Of a stretch of 16,697 bases of DNA, positions 1-6,980 are shown one piece after another. The notes beneath the pieces are model-generated. The model did not search any database, was not told where the DNA came from, and worked only from the letters and a program-made list of their open reading frames with translations. The position numbers and the translations under genes are program-made. Source of the stretch: Streptosporangiaceae bacterium (GTDB lineage: Bacteria > Actinomycetota > Actinomycetes > Streptosporangiales > Streptosporangiaceae); NCBI GenBank assembly GCA_030052355.1, contig JASIGS010000104.1, forward strand, positions 1 through 16,697. The letters run 5' to 3'. Position 1 is the first letter of the stretch; each line of letters opens with the position of its first letter.

Positions 1-723
1 CCGTTGCTGCTGACTCACGGCTACGGAGCCACCTCGGCGATGTTCGCCCCGAACACCGCCGCGCTCGGAGCGGGCAATGAGGTGGTGACCTGGGACCTGC
101 CGGGCCACGGCGGGAGCGAGTCGCCCGCCGACCCGGCGAGCTACAGCGCGGCCGCGGCGCTCGCGGACATGGCCGCGATACTCGACGAGCTCGGGCACGA
201 GACCGCGGTCCTCGGCGGCCACTCCCTCGGCGGCTACCTGTCGCTGGACTTCGCCCTGTCGTACCCGGACAGGGTCGCCGGCCTGCTGCTGATCGGCACC
301 GGCCCCGGCTTCCGCAACGACGCGGCGCGCGATGAGTGGAACCGGCGCGCTGAGGCCACCGCGAGACGGCTCGAGGAGCAGGGCCTGGCCGCGATGAGCG
401 GCAGCGCCGAACTGCACGGCGGGCAGCATCGAGACGCCGCGGGGCTCGCCATGGCCGCCCGATATACCCTGACGCAGCGCGACGCGCACGTCATGGACGG
501 CCTGACCGGCATCGTGGTGCCGACGCTGATCGTGGTGGGCAGTGACGACACGCAGTTCCACGCGGCCGCCGATTACATGTCAGCCAAGATTCCAGGCGCC
601 CGCAAGGTCGTCATCGATGGCGCCGGGCACGCGCCGAACGTGTCCAGCCCGGCGGAATTCGATGCCCAGGTGCGGGCCTTCCTCGACGACCTCGCCTCGA
701 CCGGCCACGAAGCCAGGGCGTGA
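1..723 (+). CDS. alpha/beta-fold hydrolase, 5' end cut by window edge
   Basis: The frame is open from base 1, so the true start lies to the left; about 240 residues are visible. The fold is clear. HGYG near the visible N-terminus is the oxyanion-hole region, and G-H-S-L-G-G is the nucleophile elbow (Ser about residue 74 counting from base 4). G-S-D-D gives the likely acid (about 182), and G-A-G-H gives the catalytic His (about 209). A short helical cap lies between strand 6 and the acid. Esterases, C-C hydrolases and enol-lactonases all share this layout, so the substrate cannot be assigned. The stop codon overlaps, as TGATG, a possible ATG of the acyl-CoA dehydrogenase frame. The two genes are therefore probably co-transcribed, and the hydrolase may act on an ester, lactone or thioester in the same catabolic route (inference). 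Confidence 0.88.
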   Translation, partial: PLLLTHGYGATSAMFAPNTAALGAGNEVVTWDLPGHGGSESPADPASYSAAAALADMAAILDELGHETAVLGGHSLGGYLSLDFALSYPDRVAGLLLIGTGPGFRNDAARDEWNRRAEATARRLEEQGLAAMSGSAELHGGQHRDAAGLAMAARYTLTQRDAHVMDGLTGIVVPTLIVVGSDDTQFHAAADYMSAKIPGARKVVIDGAGHAPNVSSPAEFDAQVRAFLDDLASTGHEARA

Positions 724-809
724 TGGCCACGGCTGCCGGCCCGGACGGGGGCGTTCCCTCGTACCGGCCCGGGGGGACGCCGCCCCCACCCGGTACACCC
801 AGGACCCCG

Positions 810-2057
810 ATGGCCCGGAACCCGCCGCCTGAAGAGATACGCGCTGAGCTGACCGCGTGGGTACGCGGTCACTGGGATCCGGACATGCCCCTGCGCGCCT
901 GGCGCGAGCTGCTGCTCGACTCGGGCTGGGCGGTGCCGAGCTGGCCAGGCCGCTGGCACGGCCGGGACCTGCCCGCATGGTCTGACGACCTCGTCGCGAG
1001 CGTGCTGGTCGAGCTCGGCGCCGTCGGCATCCCGGTGGGCAGCGGTACCTGGCTCGCCGCGCCGACGATTCTCGCGCACGGCAGCGACGGCCTCCGCGAC
1101 CGGCTACTGCGGCCGATCCTCACCGGGGAGCAGACCTGGTGCCAGCTGTTCAGCGAACCCGGCGCCGGATCGGACCTGGCGGGCCTGTCGACATCGGCCG
1201 TGCTGGACGGCGACAGCTGGGTGGTCAACGGCCAGAAGGTCTGGACGACGAGCGCGCACCACGCGGACATGGGGATGCTGCTGGCTCGCACCGACGGCCA
1301 CGTGCCCAAGCACAGGGGCATCAGCTACTTCGCGATACCGATGGACCAGCCCGGCGTGCAGGTGCGCCCCCTGCGCCAGATGAACTTCCACGCCTCGTTC
1401 AACCAGGTGTTCCTGACCGACGCGCGGGTGCCGCGGGACAACCTGATCGGCGAGGTGGGCCAGGGCTGGGCAGCGGCGCTGACGACGCTGGCGTACGAGC
1501 GCCGGTTTGCCGCGCTGCGGCGGCCTTCGTACGCCCCCGGGCCCGGCCGGGCGCTCGACGAGGCTCGGGCCGAGGCCGATGAGCATTTCGCCACCTATTC
1601 CTGGTACCCGCAGCGGGCCGGCCGGGCCGACCTGCTCGTCGCGCACGCCCGGGACGCCGGGGTCAGCTCGGATCCGGTCATCCGCCAGGCCATCGCGAGG
1701 GCCATCACGCTGCAGCGGGTGAGCTCCTGGACAGCGGAACGTGCCAGGCTTTCAAGGCGGCCAGGCGCGCGGCCTGGTGCCGAGGGGTCGGTCGGCAAGC
1801 TGGCCGCCAGCAATCTCGCGCGCGAGTGCGCGCGCGTGCACTCCATGATCGCGGGCGCTGCCGGGCTGCTGGCCGGCGCCGACTCGCCGATGCACGGAGT
1901 GATAGCCGAGGTCCTGCTGTCGGTCCCGGCCCAGTCGATCGCGGGCGGGACGGACGAGATCCAGAAGAACATCCTGGCCGAGAAGGTGCTCGGCCTTCCC
2001 GGCGAGATCAGGCCAGACCGGGATGTCCCGTTTAACCAGACTCGCGGTAGAGGCTGA
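810..2057 (+). CDS. acyl-CoA dehydrogenase family flavoprotein
   Basis: This is a predicted FAD-dependent alpha,beta-dehydrogenase of acyl-CoA thioesters, cytosolic. The visible signatures are SEPGAGSD with a following VNGQKVWTT in the middle beta domain, a family-specific WYPQRAGR segment, EGSVGKL, and a C-terminal GGTDEIQKNILAEKVLG. Where short-chain and medium-chain enzymes carry the catalytic Glu (E-G-T), this protein has G-G-T at about residue 379. The base must therefore lie elsewhere or in a partner subunit, as in mycobacterial steroid FadE heteromers. The ATG at 810 is chosen because AGGA lies 5 nt upstream and the ACAD N-domain begins a few residues later. The frame is also open from GTG 720/ATG 723, and that start would add about 30 Gly/Pro-rich residues. 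No ETF or partner ACAD gene is visible nearby. Confidence 0.9.
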   Translation: MARNPPPEEIRAELTAWVRGHWDPDMPLRAWRELLLDSGWAVPSWPGRWHGRDLPAWSDDLVASVLVELGAVGIPVGSGTWLAAPTILAHGSDGLRDRLLRPILTGEQTWCQLFSEPGAGSDLAGLSTSAVLDGDSWVVNGQKVWTTSAHHADMGMLLARTDGHVPKHRGISYFAIPMDQPGVQVRPLRQMNFHASFNQVFLTDARVPRDNLIGEVGQGWAAALTTLAYERRFAALRRPSYAPGPGRALDEARAEADEHFATYSWYPQRAGRADLLVAHARDAGVSSDPVIRQAIARAITLQRVSSWTAERARLSRRPGARPGAEGSVGKLAASNLARECARVHSMIAGAAGLLAGADSPMHGVIAEVLLSVPAQSIAGGTDEIQKNILAEKVLGLPGEIRPDRDVPFNQTRGRG

Positions 2058-2091
2058 CCGGTCACGCTCCCGACCAGCAGGTCTGGGCCGG

Positions 2092-2120
2092 ATGCAGAGG
2101 AAGCTCAGAAGCCGCTCAGA
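2092..2120 (+). promoter_or_regulatory. 11-bp phased direct repeats, likely response-regulator binding site
   Basis: The heptamer GCTCAGA occurs at 2103-2109 and again at 2114-2120. The core CAGA recurs a third time exactly one step earlier, at 2095-2098. The step is 11 bp each time. Tandem half-sites at about one helical turn on one DNA face are the usual target of OmpR/PhoB-family regulators. This stretch lies 35-60 bp before the start of such a regulator, so autoregulation is the simplest reading. No convincing -10 hexamer is visible. Confidence 0.55.
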
Positions 2121-2154
2121 TGGCCGCCCAAGGGGGGCCGGCCAAGCTGGGGCC

Positions 2155-2907
2155 ATGATGACAGTCATGGACCCCACGAGCGGGGAACGCGGCACTCCGA
2201 GCATGCAGCGTGCGGACGGGACTCCGGTCCGGGTGCTCGTCGTGGACGACGAGCCGAGCCTCGCCGAGCTGCTCGGCAGCGTGCTGCGCTACGAGGGCTG
2301 GGACATCCAGACGGCTGCCAGTGGCAGCGAAGCCGTCCGGGCCGCGCGCGAGTTCGAGCCGGATGCCATCGTGCTCGACATCATGCTGCCGGACTTTGAT
2401 GGCCTGGAGGTGCTGCGCCGGGTGCGCACCGTGCTACCGCACGTCTGCGTGCTGTTCCTCACCGCCAAGGACTCTGTGCAGGACCGGGTGAGCGGCATCA
2501 CCGCGGGTGGTGACGACTACGTGACCAAGCCGTTCAGCCTGGAAGAGGTGCTGGCCAGGCTGCGCGGAGTGCTCAGGCGGGCCGGCATGACACGCGCGAG
2601 CTCCGGGACCGAGCTGACGGTGTCCGACCTCACCATGGACGAGGACGCTCGCGAGGTGCGCCGCGGCGGTGCGGTGATCGAGCTGACCGCCACCGAGTTC
2701 GAGCTGCTCAGGTTCATGATGCGCAACCCGCGCCGGGTGCTGTCCAAGGCGCAGATCCTCGACCGGGTGTGGAACTACGACTTCGGCGGGCAGGCGCACG
2801 TCGTCGAGCTGTACATCAGCTACCTGCGCAAGAAGATCGACTCCGGCCATGAGCCGCTGATCCACACCGTCCGCGGCGTCGGGTACGTGCTCAAGCCGCC
2901 TGCGTAA
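2155..2907 (+). CDS. OmpR-family response regulator, TrcR-like
   Basis: This is the DNA-binding output protein of a two-component system, 250 residues from the ATG at 2155. A receiver domain covers roughly residues 25-140, with the acidic pair D31/D32, phospho-acceptor D75 in LDIMLP, T103 and K125 (TKPF). A winged-helix domain follows at about 155-248, ending in the typical HTVRGVGYVLKP. The segment GGDDYVTKPFSLEEV closely resembles mycobacterial TrcR and its actinomycete relatives; this is recall, not a search. The frame is open back to 2023 inside the preceding gene. The receiver core begins only after residue 24 of the chosen product, so a longer start is not needed. ATG 2158 and ATG 2167 are equally possible starts. 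The gene lies 2 bp before the kinase gene, so the two form an operon. Confidence 0.92.
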   Translation: MMTVMDPTSGERGTPSMQRADGTPVRVLVVDDEPSLAELLGSVLRYEGWDIQTAASGSEAVRAAREFEPDAIVLDIMLPDFDGLEVLRRVRTVLPHVCVLFLTAKDSVQDRVSGITAGGDDYVTKPFSLEEVLARLRGVLRRAGMTRASSGTELTVSDLTMDEDAREVRRGGAVIELTATEFELLRFMMRNPRRVLSKAQILDRVWNYDFGGQAHVVELYISYLRKKIDSGHEPLIHTVRGVGYVLKPPA

Positions 2908-2909
2908 TC

Positions 2910-4508
2910 ATGGCTGTCCACGACCACGGCGCCACGCCGGTCCGGCCGCGCACCGCGCCGGGCCGGTGGCTGGCGCGGCGCACCCTGCGGGGTCGGCTCG
3001 TCGTTGGCCTGCTGACGCTGCTCTTCCTGGTTTGTGCGAGCATCGGCGCGCTCACCTACGCGCACCTGCGCTCGGTACTTATCAGCGGGCTCAACGGCCA
3101 GCTGGCGGCCGCCAGCGAGCGCTTCCAGGACTGCGTGATGCCGCCGCCAGACCACGACGGGCAGGGCGGGCCCGGCCAGGATCAAGATCACGACGGGCAG
3201 CCCGACGGAGCACCTGGCGGCAGTGCGGATGACTGCGCGCAAGAGCAGGCCGCCGGCACCATCAACGCCACGTTCGCCACCACCGGCAAGATGCTGACCG
3301 CGAACCTGGCCAACTCCAGTGAGAAGTGCCATCTGTCCGCGCGCGACCAGGCACTGCTGACGAGCCTGCCGCGTTCCGGCCCTGACGGCATCGGCCAGCC
3401 GCAGACGGTCGAACTGTCCGGGTACGGCGACTACCAGGTGCTGGCCCGCCAGACGCCGGAGGGCCTGCTCGTCACCGGAATGCCGCTGAGCTCGGTTGAC
3501 ACGACGCTGCGCCAGGTCGCGCTCGCCGAGATTGTGGTCTTCGCCATCGCACTCGTGCTGGCCGGCGTGATCGGCACGGCCTGGGTGCGGGTGTCACTGC
3601 GGCCGTTGCGCCGGGTCGCGGCCACCGCGACTCGCGTTACCCAGCTGCCGCTCGCCAGTGGCGAGGTCAGCTTGCCGGAGCGCGTCCCCGACGCCGACCC
3701 GCGCACCGAAGTCGGTCAGCTCGGTGCGGCCTTCAACAGGATGCTCGGGCACGTGGAGTCCGCCCTAGCCCGCCGTGAGGCCAGCGAGAGCCGCCTCCGC
3801 AGCTTCGCCGCAGACGCCAGCCACGAGCTGCGCACGCCGCTCGCGGCCATCAGGGGCTACGCCGAACTCGCGCGCCGGCACCGCGAGCCGCTGCCGGAGG
3901 ACGTCGAGCATGCGCTCGGCCGGGTCGTGTCGGAGTCGGCCAGGATGAGCGAGCTCGTCGACGAGCTGCTGCTGCTGGCCAGGCTCGACGCCGGCCGGCC
4001 GCTGGCAACCGAGCCGGTCGACGTGACCAGGCTCGTCCTGGACGCGACCAGCGACGCGCGGGTAGCGGCGCCCGACCACCGCTGGCAGCTCGACCTGCCG
4101 GACGACCCGCTCGTGGTGGCCGGTGACGAGCAACGGCTGCGGCAGGTACTGGCGAACCTGCTCAGCAACGCGGCGCGGCACACGCCCGCCGGGACCAACG
4201 TGCTCGCGGCGCTGACCCTGGTGCAGGCCGCACCAGGCCGACCGGGCCCGGCCGCGGTGATCAGCGTCACCGACGACGGGCCAGGCATTCCCGCCGACAT
4301 GCAGCCGCTGGTCTTCGAGCGCTTCGTGCGCGGCGACGACTCACGGTCACGCGCGGCTGGCGGCAGCGGGCTCGGGCTGTCGATAGTGCACGCGGTCACG
4401 GCCGCGCACGGTGGCAGTGCCGAGGTGACGAGCCGGCCGGGGCAGACCAGGTTCACCATCACGCTGCCAGCGATCCACGGCCCGGCCAGGCCAGCGGACC
4501 CGGACTGA
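2910..4508 (+). CDS. HAMP-domain sensor histidine kinase, partner of the upstream regulator
   Basis: This is a membrane sensor kinase of 532 residues, expected to phosphorylate D75 of the adjacent regulator. The order is TM1 about 29-52, extracytoplasmic sensor about 53-203, TM2 about 204-226, HAMP to about 285, then HisKA with H305 in the SFAADASHELRTP box. The ATPase follows, with N420 in the N-box, DDGPGIP (455-461), FERF and GGSGLGLSIV (484-493). The sensor part is unusual. Residues 78-108 are rich in Asp, Gly, Gln, Pro and His, and three cysteines (C74, C109, C140) fall in the periplasmic-side loop. The start lies 2 bp after the regulator's stop with no clear Shine-Dalgarno sequence, which suggests translational coupling. 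The signal sensed is unknown. Confidence 0.93.
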   Translation: MAVHDHGATPVRPRTAPGRWLARRTLRGRLVVGLLTLLFLVCASIGALTYAHLRSVLISGLNGQLAAASERFQDCVMPPPDHDGQGGPGQDQDHDGQPDGAPGGSADDCAQEQAAGTINATFATTGKMLTANLANSSEKCHLSARDQALLTSLPRSGPDGIGQPQTVELSGYGDYQVLARQTPEGLLVTGMPLSSVDTTLRQVALAEIVVFAIALVLAGVIGTAWVRVSLRPLRRVAATATRVTQLPLASGEVSLPERVPDADPRTEVGQLGAAFNRMLGHVESALARREASESRLRSFAADASHELRTPLAAIRGYAELARRHREPLPEDVEHALGRVVSESARMSELVDELLLLARLDAGRPLATEPVDVTRLVLDATSDARVAAPDHRWQLDLPDDPLVVAGDEQRLRQVLANLLSNAARHTPAGTNVLAALTLVQAAPGRPGPAAVISVTDDGPGIPADMQPLVFERFVRGDDSRSRAAGGSGLGLSIVHAVTAAHGGSAEVTSRPGQTRFTITLPAIHGPARPADPD

Positions 4509-4509
4509 G

Positions 4510-4525
4510 CCGTCTGCCGCGACGG
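4510..4525 (+). terminator. weak hairpin after the two-component operon
   Basis: CCGTC and GACGG form a 5-bp stem around a 6-nt loop, beginning 2 nt after the kinase stop. There is no T-run, so this is only a possible terminator or mRNA-end structure. Confidence 0.25.
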
Positions 4526-4570
4526 TACGGCCGGGTGCACGCAAACATGAGGTGGACACGCCGCGGGCAC

Positions 4571-4577
4571 TATTGAT
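4571..4577 (+). promoter_or_regulatory. possible -10 element of a leaderless gene
   Basis: TATTGAT ends 3 nt before the ATG at 4581, which has no Shine-Dalgarno sequence in front of it. Leaderless transcripts are common in actinobacteria, and a -10 box just before the start codon is their usual mark. A very weak -35 (TGAGGT at 4548-4553) lies 17 bp upstream. Confidence 0.3.
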
Positions 4578-4580
4578 CAC

Positions 4581-4967
4581 ATGACCGACCGGCGGGCAGT
4601 GAGCCAGTGGATTGCCGAGTACGAGACCGCCTGGCGGACTCCGGGTACCGCGATCCTGGCCCAGCTGTTCGCCGATGACGCAGGTTACCTGCGGTCCCCC
4701 TACGACCAGCCGATCGTCGGGCTCCAGGCAATAGGCCAGATGTGGGAAGCGGAACGCGACGGAGCCGACGAGGTCTTCGCCGTGTCCGCCCAGATCCTCG
4801 CCGTGGAGGGCGAGGTGGCCGTGGTGCGGGCAGAGGTCAGCTACGGCGATCCGGTCAGCGACGAATACCGCGACATATGGGTGCTTCGCCTGCGCGACGA
4901 CGGCCGGTGCAGCTGGTTCGAAGAGTGGCCGTTCTGGCCGGACAGGCGCGGGTCCGGGCCGTCCTGA
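4581..4967 (+). CDS. SnoaL/NTF2-like fold protein
   Basis: This is a small cytosolic protein of 128 residues with the pattern of the SnoaL-like NTF2 superfamily. An N-terminal helix pair with W-x-x-x-Y and a WRTPG turn is followed by LFADDAGYLRSPYDQPIVGLQAIGQMW. The C-terminal antiparallel strands include VAVVRAEVSY and an ending FEEWPFWP. Members are cyclases, isomerases or ligand-binding proteins, and many have no known reaction. The cone-shaped pocket is usually lined by aromatic residues, which are plentiful here. No catalytic set can be assigned with confidence. The gene stands between the histidine kinase and a secreted protease on the same strand. The 72-bp gap before it suggests its own, perhaps leaderless, promoter. 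Confidence 0.8.
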   Translation: MTDRRAVSQWIAEYETAWRTPGTAILAQLFADDAGYLRSPYDQPIVGLQAIGQMWEAERDGADEVFAVSAQILAVEGEVAVVRAEVSYGDPVSDEYRDIWVLRLRDDGRCSWFEEWPFWPDRRGSGPS

Positions 4968-4982
4968 CCTGCTGCGGTCGTC

Positions 4983-4998
4983 AGGCCCTCCCGGGCCT
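4983..4998 (+). terminator. GC-rich hairpin after the SnoaL-like gene
   Basis: AGGCCC and GGGCCT form a perfect 6-bp stem with a 4-nt loop, 16 nt after the stop codon. No T-tract follows. It is a plausible actinobacterial terminator, separating this gene from the protease gene. Confidence 0.4.
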
Positions 4999-5056
4999 AT
5001 CGTTGCTAGAGGCAAGCGAGCAGACGCCGAAGGCTCACTGACCGACGGGGGCGGCA

Positions 5057-5902
5057 ATGTGGCTTCGCAGGCTCGCGGCCGTCGTCGCTGTGCTCGCGGC
5101 TGGCGGCTGCTCATCATCGGCACAGGTACCGCCGTCAGGCCAGGCCGCGCCAGTACCCGGCTACGCCGGATACTGGACAGCGGCGAGGCTCAAGGCCGCC
5201 AGCCCGATGCGCGGAGACCAGAACCAGCAAATGTCGGCCGGGCAGTCGGCGGGGCCCGCCGTGGTCGCCCCCAGGGTCGGGGCACTGTTCGTCCGCGAGC
5301 CGGGCGGTAACCACTTCTGCACCGCGAGCTCGGTGACCAGCCCCGGCAAGGATCTGCTGATCACCGCCGCGCACTGCCTCAGCGCAGGGACGGCCGCGGG
5401 CTCCCGGCAAGACCTGGTTTTCATCCCCGGCTACCGGGACGGCCAGGCGCCGTACGGCGTCTGGGCCGTGAAGAAGGTGTTCGTCGCCCCGCAGTGGGCG
5501 AGCGCGTCGGACCCCGCGTTCGACGTGGGCTTCGTGGTGCTCGAGCCGCACGACGGCAAGAACATCGAGGACGTGATCGGCGCGAACAAGCTCGCCATCG
5601 ACTCCGGGTACGTGCACCTGATCCGCGTCACCGGGTACCCGGATAGCGCCGACTCCGCGGTCACGTGCTTTACCTGGAGCGCCCGGCAGAGCGCCACGCA
5701 GATGCGGATGCAGTGTGCCGGCTTCAGCGGCGGAACCAGCGGCAGCCCGTGGCTGACGCAGTTCAATCCGCAGACGCGCGACGGCACGATCGTCGGCGTC
5801 ATCGGCGGCTACCAGGAAGGCGGCAACACCGATGCCGTCTCCTACAGCTCGTACCTGGGCCGCGAGGTCGAGGCCCTGTACAAGGAGGCGTCCGGAAGCT
5901 AG
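5057..5902 (+). CDS. secreted trypsin-like serine protease, probable lipoprotein
   Basis: This is a 281-residue exported protein of the chymotrypsin/V8-like clan. The N-terminus MWLRR plus an Ala/Val-rich core ends in AAGGC, so C18 is a probable lipidation site and the enzyme would be tethered outside the membrane. The catalytic triad is visible: H106 in LLITAAHC, D156 in DPAFDVGF, and S228 in GGTSGSPW, the G-x-S-G-S-P form seen in V8-type enzymes. C88/C107 and C204/C220 are placed as in trypsin-like disulfides. A Ser/Pro/Gly/Gln linker of about 50 residues joins the anchor to the catalytic domain. The GGGGGC ahead of ATG 5057 is a usable ribosome site. The substrate is unknown. Its position after a sensor kinase operon recalls envelope-stress proteases, but no shared regulatory site was seen. 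Confidence 0.87.
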   Translation: MWLRRLAAVVAVLAAGGCSSSAQVPPSGQAAPVPGYAGYWTAARLKAASPMRGDQNQQMSAGQSAGPAVVAPRVGALFVREPGGNHFCTASSVTSPGKDLLITAAHCLSAGTAAGSRQDLVFIPGYRDGQAPYGVWAVKKVFVAPQWASASDPAFDVGFVVLEPHDGKNIEDVIGANKLAIDSGYVHLIRVTGYPDSADSAVTCFTWSARQSATQMRMQCAGFSGGTSGSPWLTQFNPQTRDGTIVGVIGGYQEGGNTDAVSYSSYLGREVEALYKEASGS

Positions 5903-6936
5903 CCCGCCGCGTTCTCGTCGATGGCCGCCAGTTCCTCACTGCTGAACTCTGACCGGCCGGCCGCCTGGAGGTTCTCCTCGAGCTGCGCCACGCTGCTCGC
6001 ACCGATCAGCGCCGAGGTCACCCGCTGGTCCCTGAGCACCCAGGACAGGGCCAGCTGGGCGAGCGTCTGACCGCGTGCCGCGGCGATCTCATTCAGCGCC
6101 GTCGCGCGGCCGACGTTCTGATCGGTGACCTGGCTGGCGCTTAGCGTGTCCCCGCGGGCCGCCCGCGAGCCGGCCGGCACGCCGTGCAGGTAGCGGGCGG
6201 ACAGCAACCCCTGCGCGAGCGGCGAAAAGGCGATGCAGCCGATGCCCTCCTGGCCCAGCACGTCGAGCAGGCCTCCCTCGACCCAGCGGTTGAAGATCGA
6301 GTAAGACGGCTGATGGATGAGCAGCGGCGTTCCCATCGCGCGCAGGATCGCGGCGGCGTCGCGGGTCTGCTCGGCCGGGTAGGAGGAGATGCCGGCATAC
6401 AGCGCCCGGCCGGACCGGACCGCGGTGTCCAGCGCCCCCATGGTCTCCTCCAGGGGCGTGTCCGGGTCGAACCTGTGGCTGTAGAAGATGTCGACGTACT
6501 CGAGCCCCATCCGGGCCAGCGACTGGTCCAGGCTCGCCAGCAGGTACTTGCGGGACCCCCACTCCCCGTACGGGCCTGGCCACATGTCGTAGCCAGCCTT
6601 GGTCGAGATCACCAGCTCGTCGCGGTAGCGGCGCAGGTCAGTGCGCAGGATCACGCCGAAGTTCTGCTCGGCCGACCCGTACGGCGGACCATAGCCAGCA
6701 AAGTCGTCGGCGGACGCAAGCCGCACCTGGTCGCCGTAGTTGTTGGCGAGGTCGAAGTGCGTGACGCCAAGGTCGAAGGCACGGAGGACGATCGCGCGCT
6801 GCAGGTCCATGGGACGGTCGAGGCCGAAGTTGTGCCACAGGCCGAGTGAGATCTCGGGCAGCTTGAGCCCGCTCCGCCCGCACCGCCGGTAGATCATCTT
6901 GTCGCGGTATCGGTCTCCCGCGGCTTGGTACGCCAT
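5899..6936 (-). CDS. aldo/keto reductase, YghZ/Gpr type (L-glyceraldehyde-3-phosphate reductase-like)
   Basis: This is a cytosolic NADPH-dependent reductase of 345 residues, matching E. coli YghZ/Gpr almost block by block from memory: YRRCGRSGLKLP, SLGLWHNFG, THFDLANNYG, STKAGYDMWPGPYG, WGSRKYLLASLDQSL, GLEYVDIFY, LIHQPSYSIFNRW and IAFSPLAQG. YghZ reduces L-glyceraldehyde 3-phosphate and other aldehydes such as methylglyoxal. The catalytic tetrad is D62, Y67, K112 and H153. The oddity is an insertion of about 15 residues (roughly 69-83) directly after the catalytic tyrosine loop, where the E. coli protein goes straight from NNYG to PPPGSAE. The gene lies 34 bp after the 564-residue gene on the same strand. 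Its stop overlaps the protease stop of the opposite strand. Confidence 0.92.
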   Translation of the reverse strand: MAYQAAGDRYRDKMIYRRCGRSGLKLPEISLGLWHNFGLDRPMDLQRAIVLRAFDLGVTHFDLANNYGDQVRLASADDFAGYGPPYGSAEQNFGVILRTDLRRYRDELVISTKAGYDMWPGPYGEWGSRKYLLASLDQSLARMGLEYVDIFYSHRFDPDTPLEETMGALDTAVRSGRALYAGISSYPAEQTRDAAAILRAMGTPLLIHQPSYSIFNRWVEGGLLDVLGQEGIGCIAFSPLAQGLLSARYLHGVPAGSRAARGDTLSASQVTDQNVGRATALNEIAAARGQTLAQLALSWVLRDQRVTSALIGASSVAQLEENLQAAGRSEFSSEELAAIDENAAG

Positions 6937-6960
6937 GTCCGCAGTCTGCCACTCCGGTGC

Positions 6961-6980
6961 GTATCGCTGATCACTGATAC
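6961..6980. promoter_or_regulatory. 20-bp imperfect palindrome ahead of the aldo/keto reductase gene
   Basis: GTATC at 6961-6965 mirrors GATAC at 6976-6980, with TGATCA at the centre; 8 of 10 base pairs are symmetric. It spans the stop of the 564-residue gene and lies 25-44 bp upstream of the reductase start. It could be a repressor operator for an internal promoter or an RNA hairpin between the two cistrons. Confidence 0.35.
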
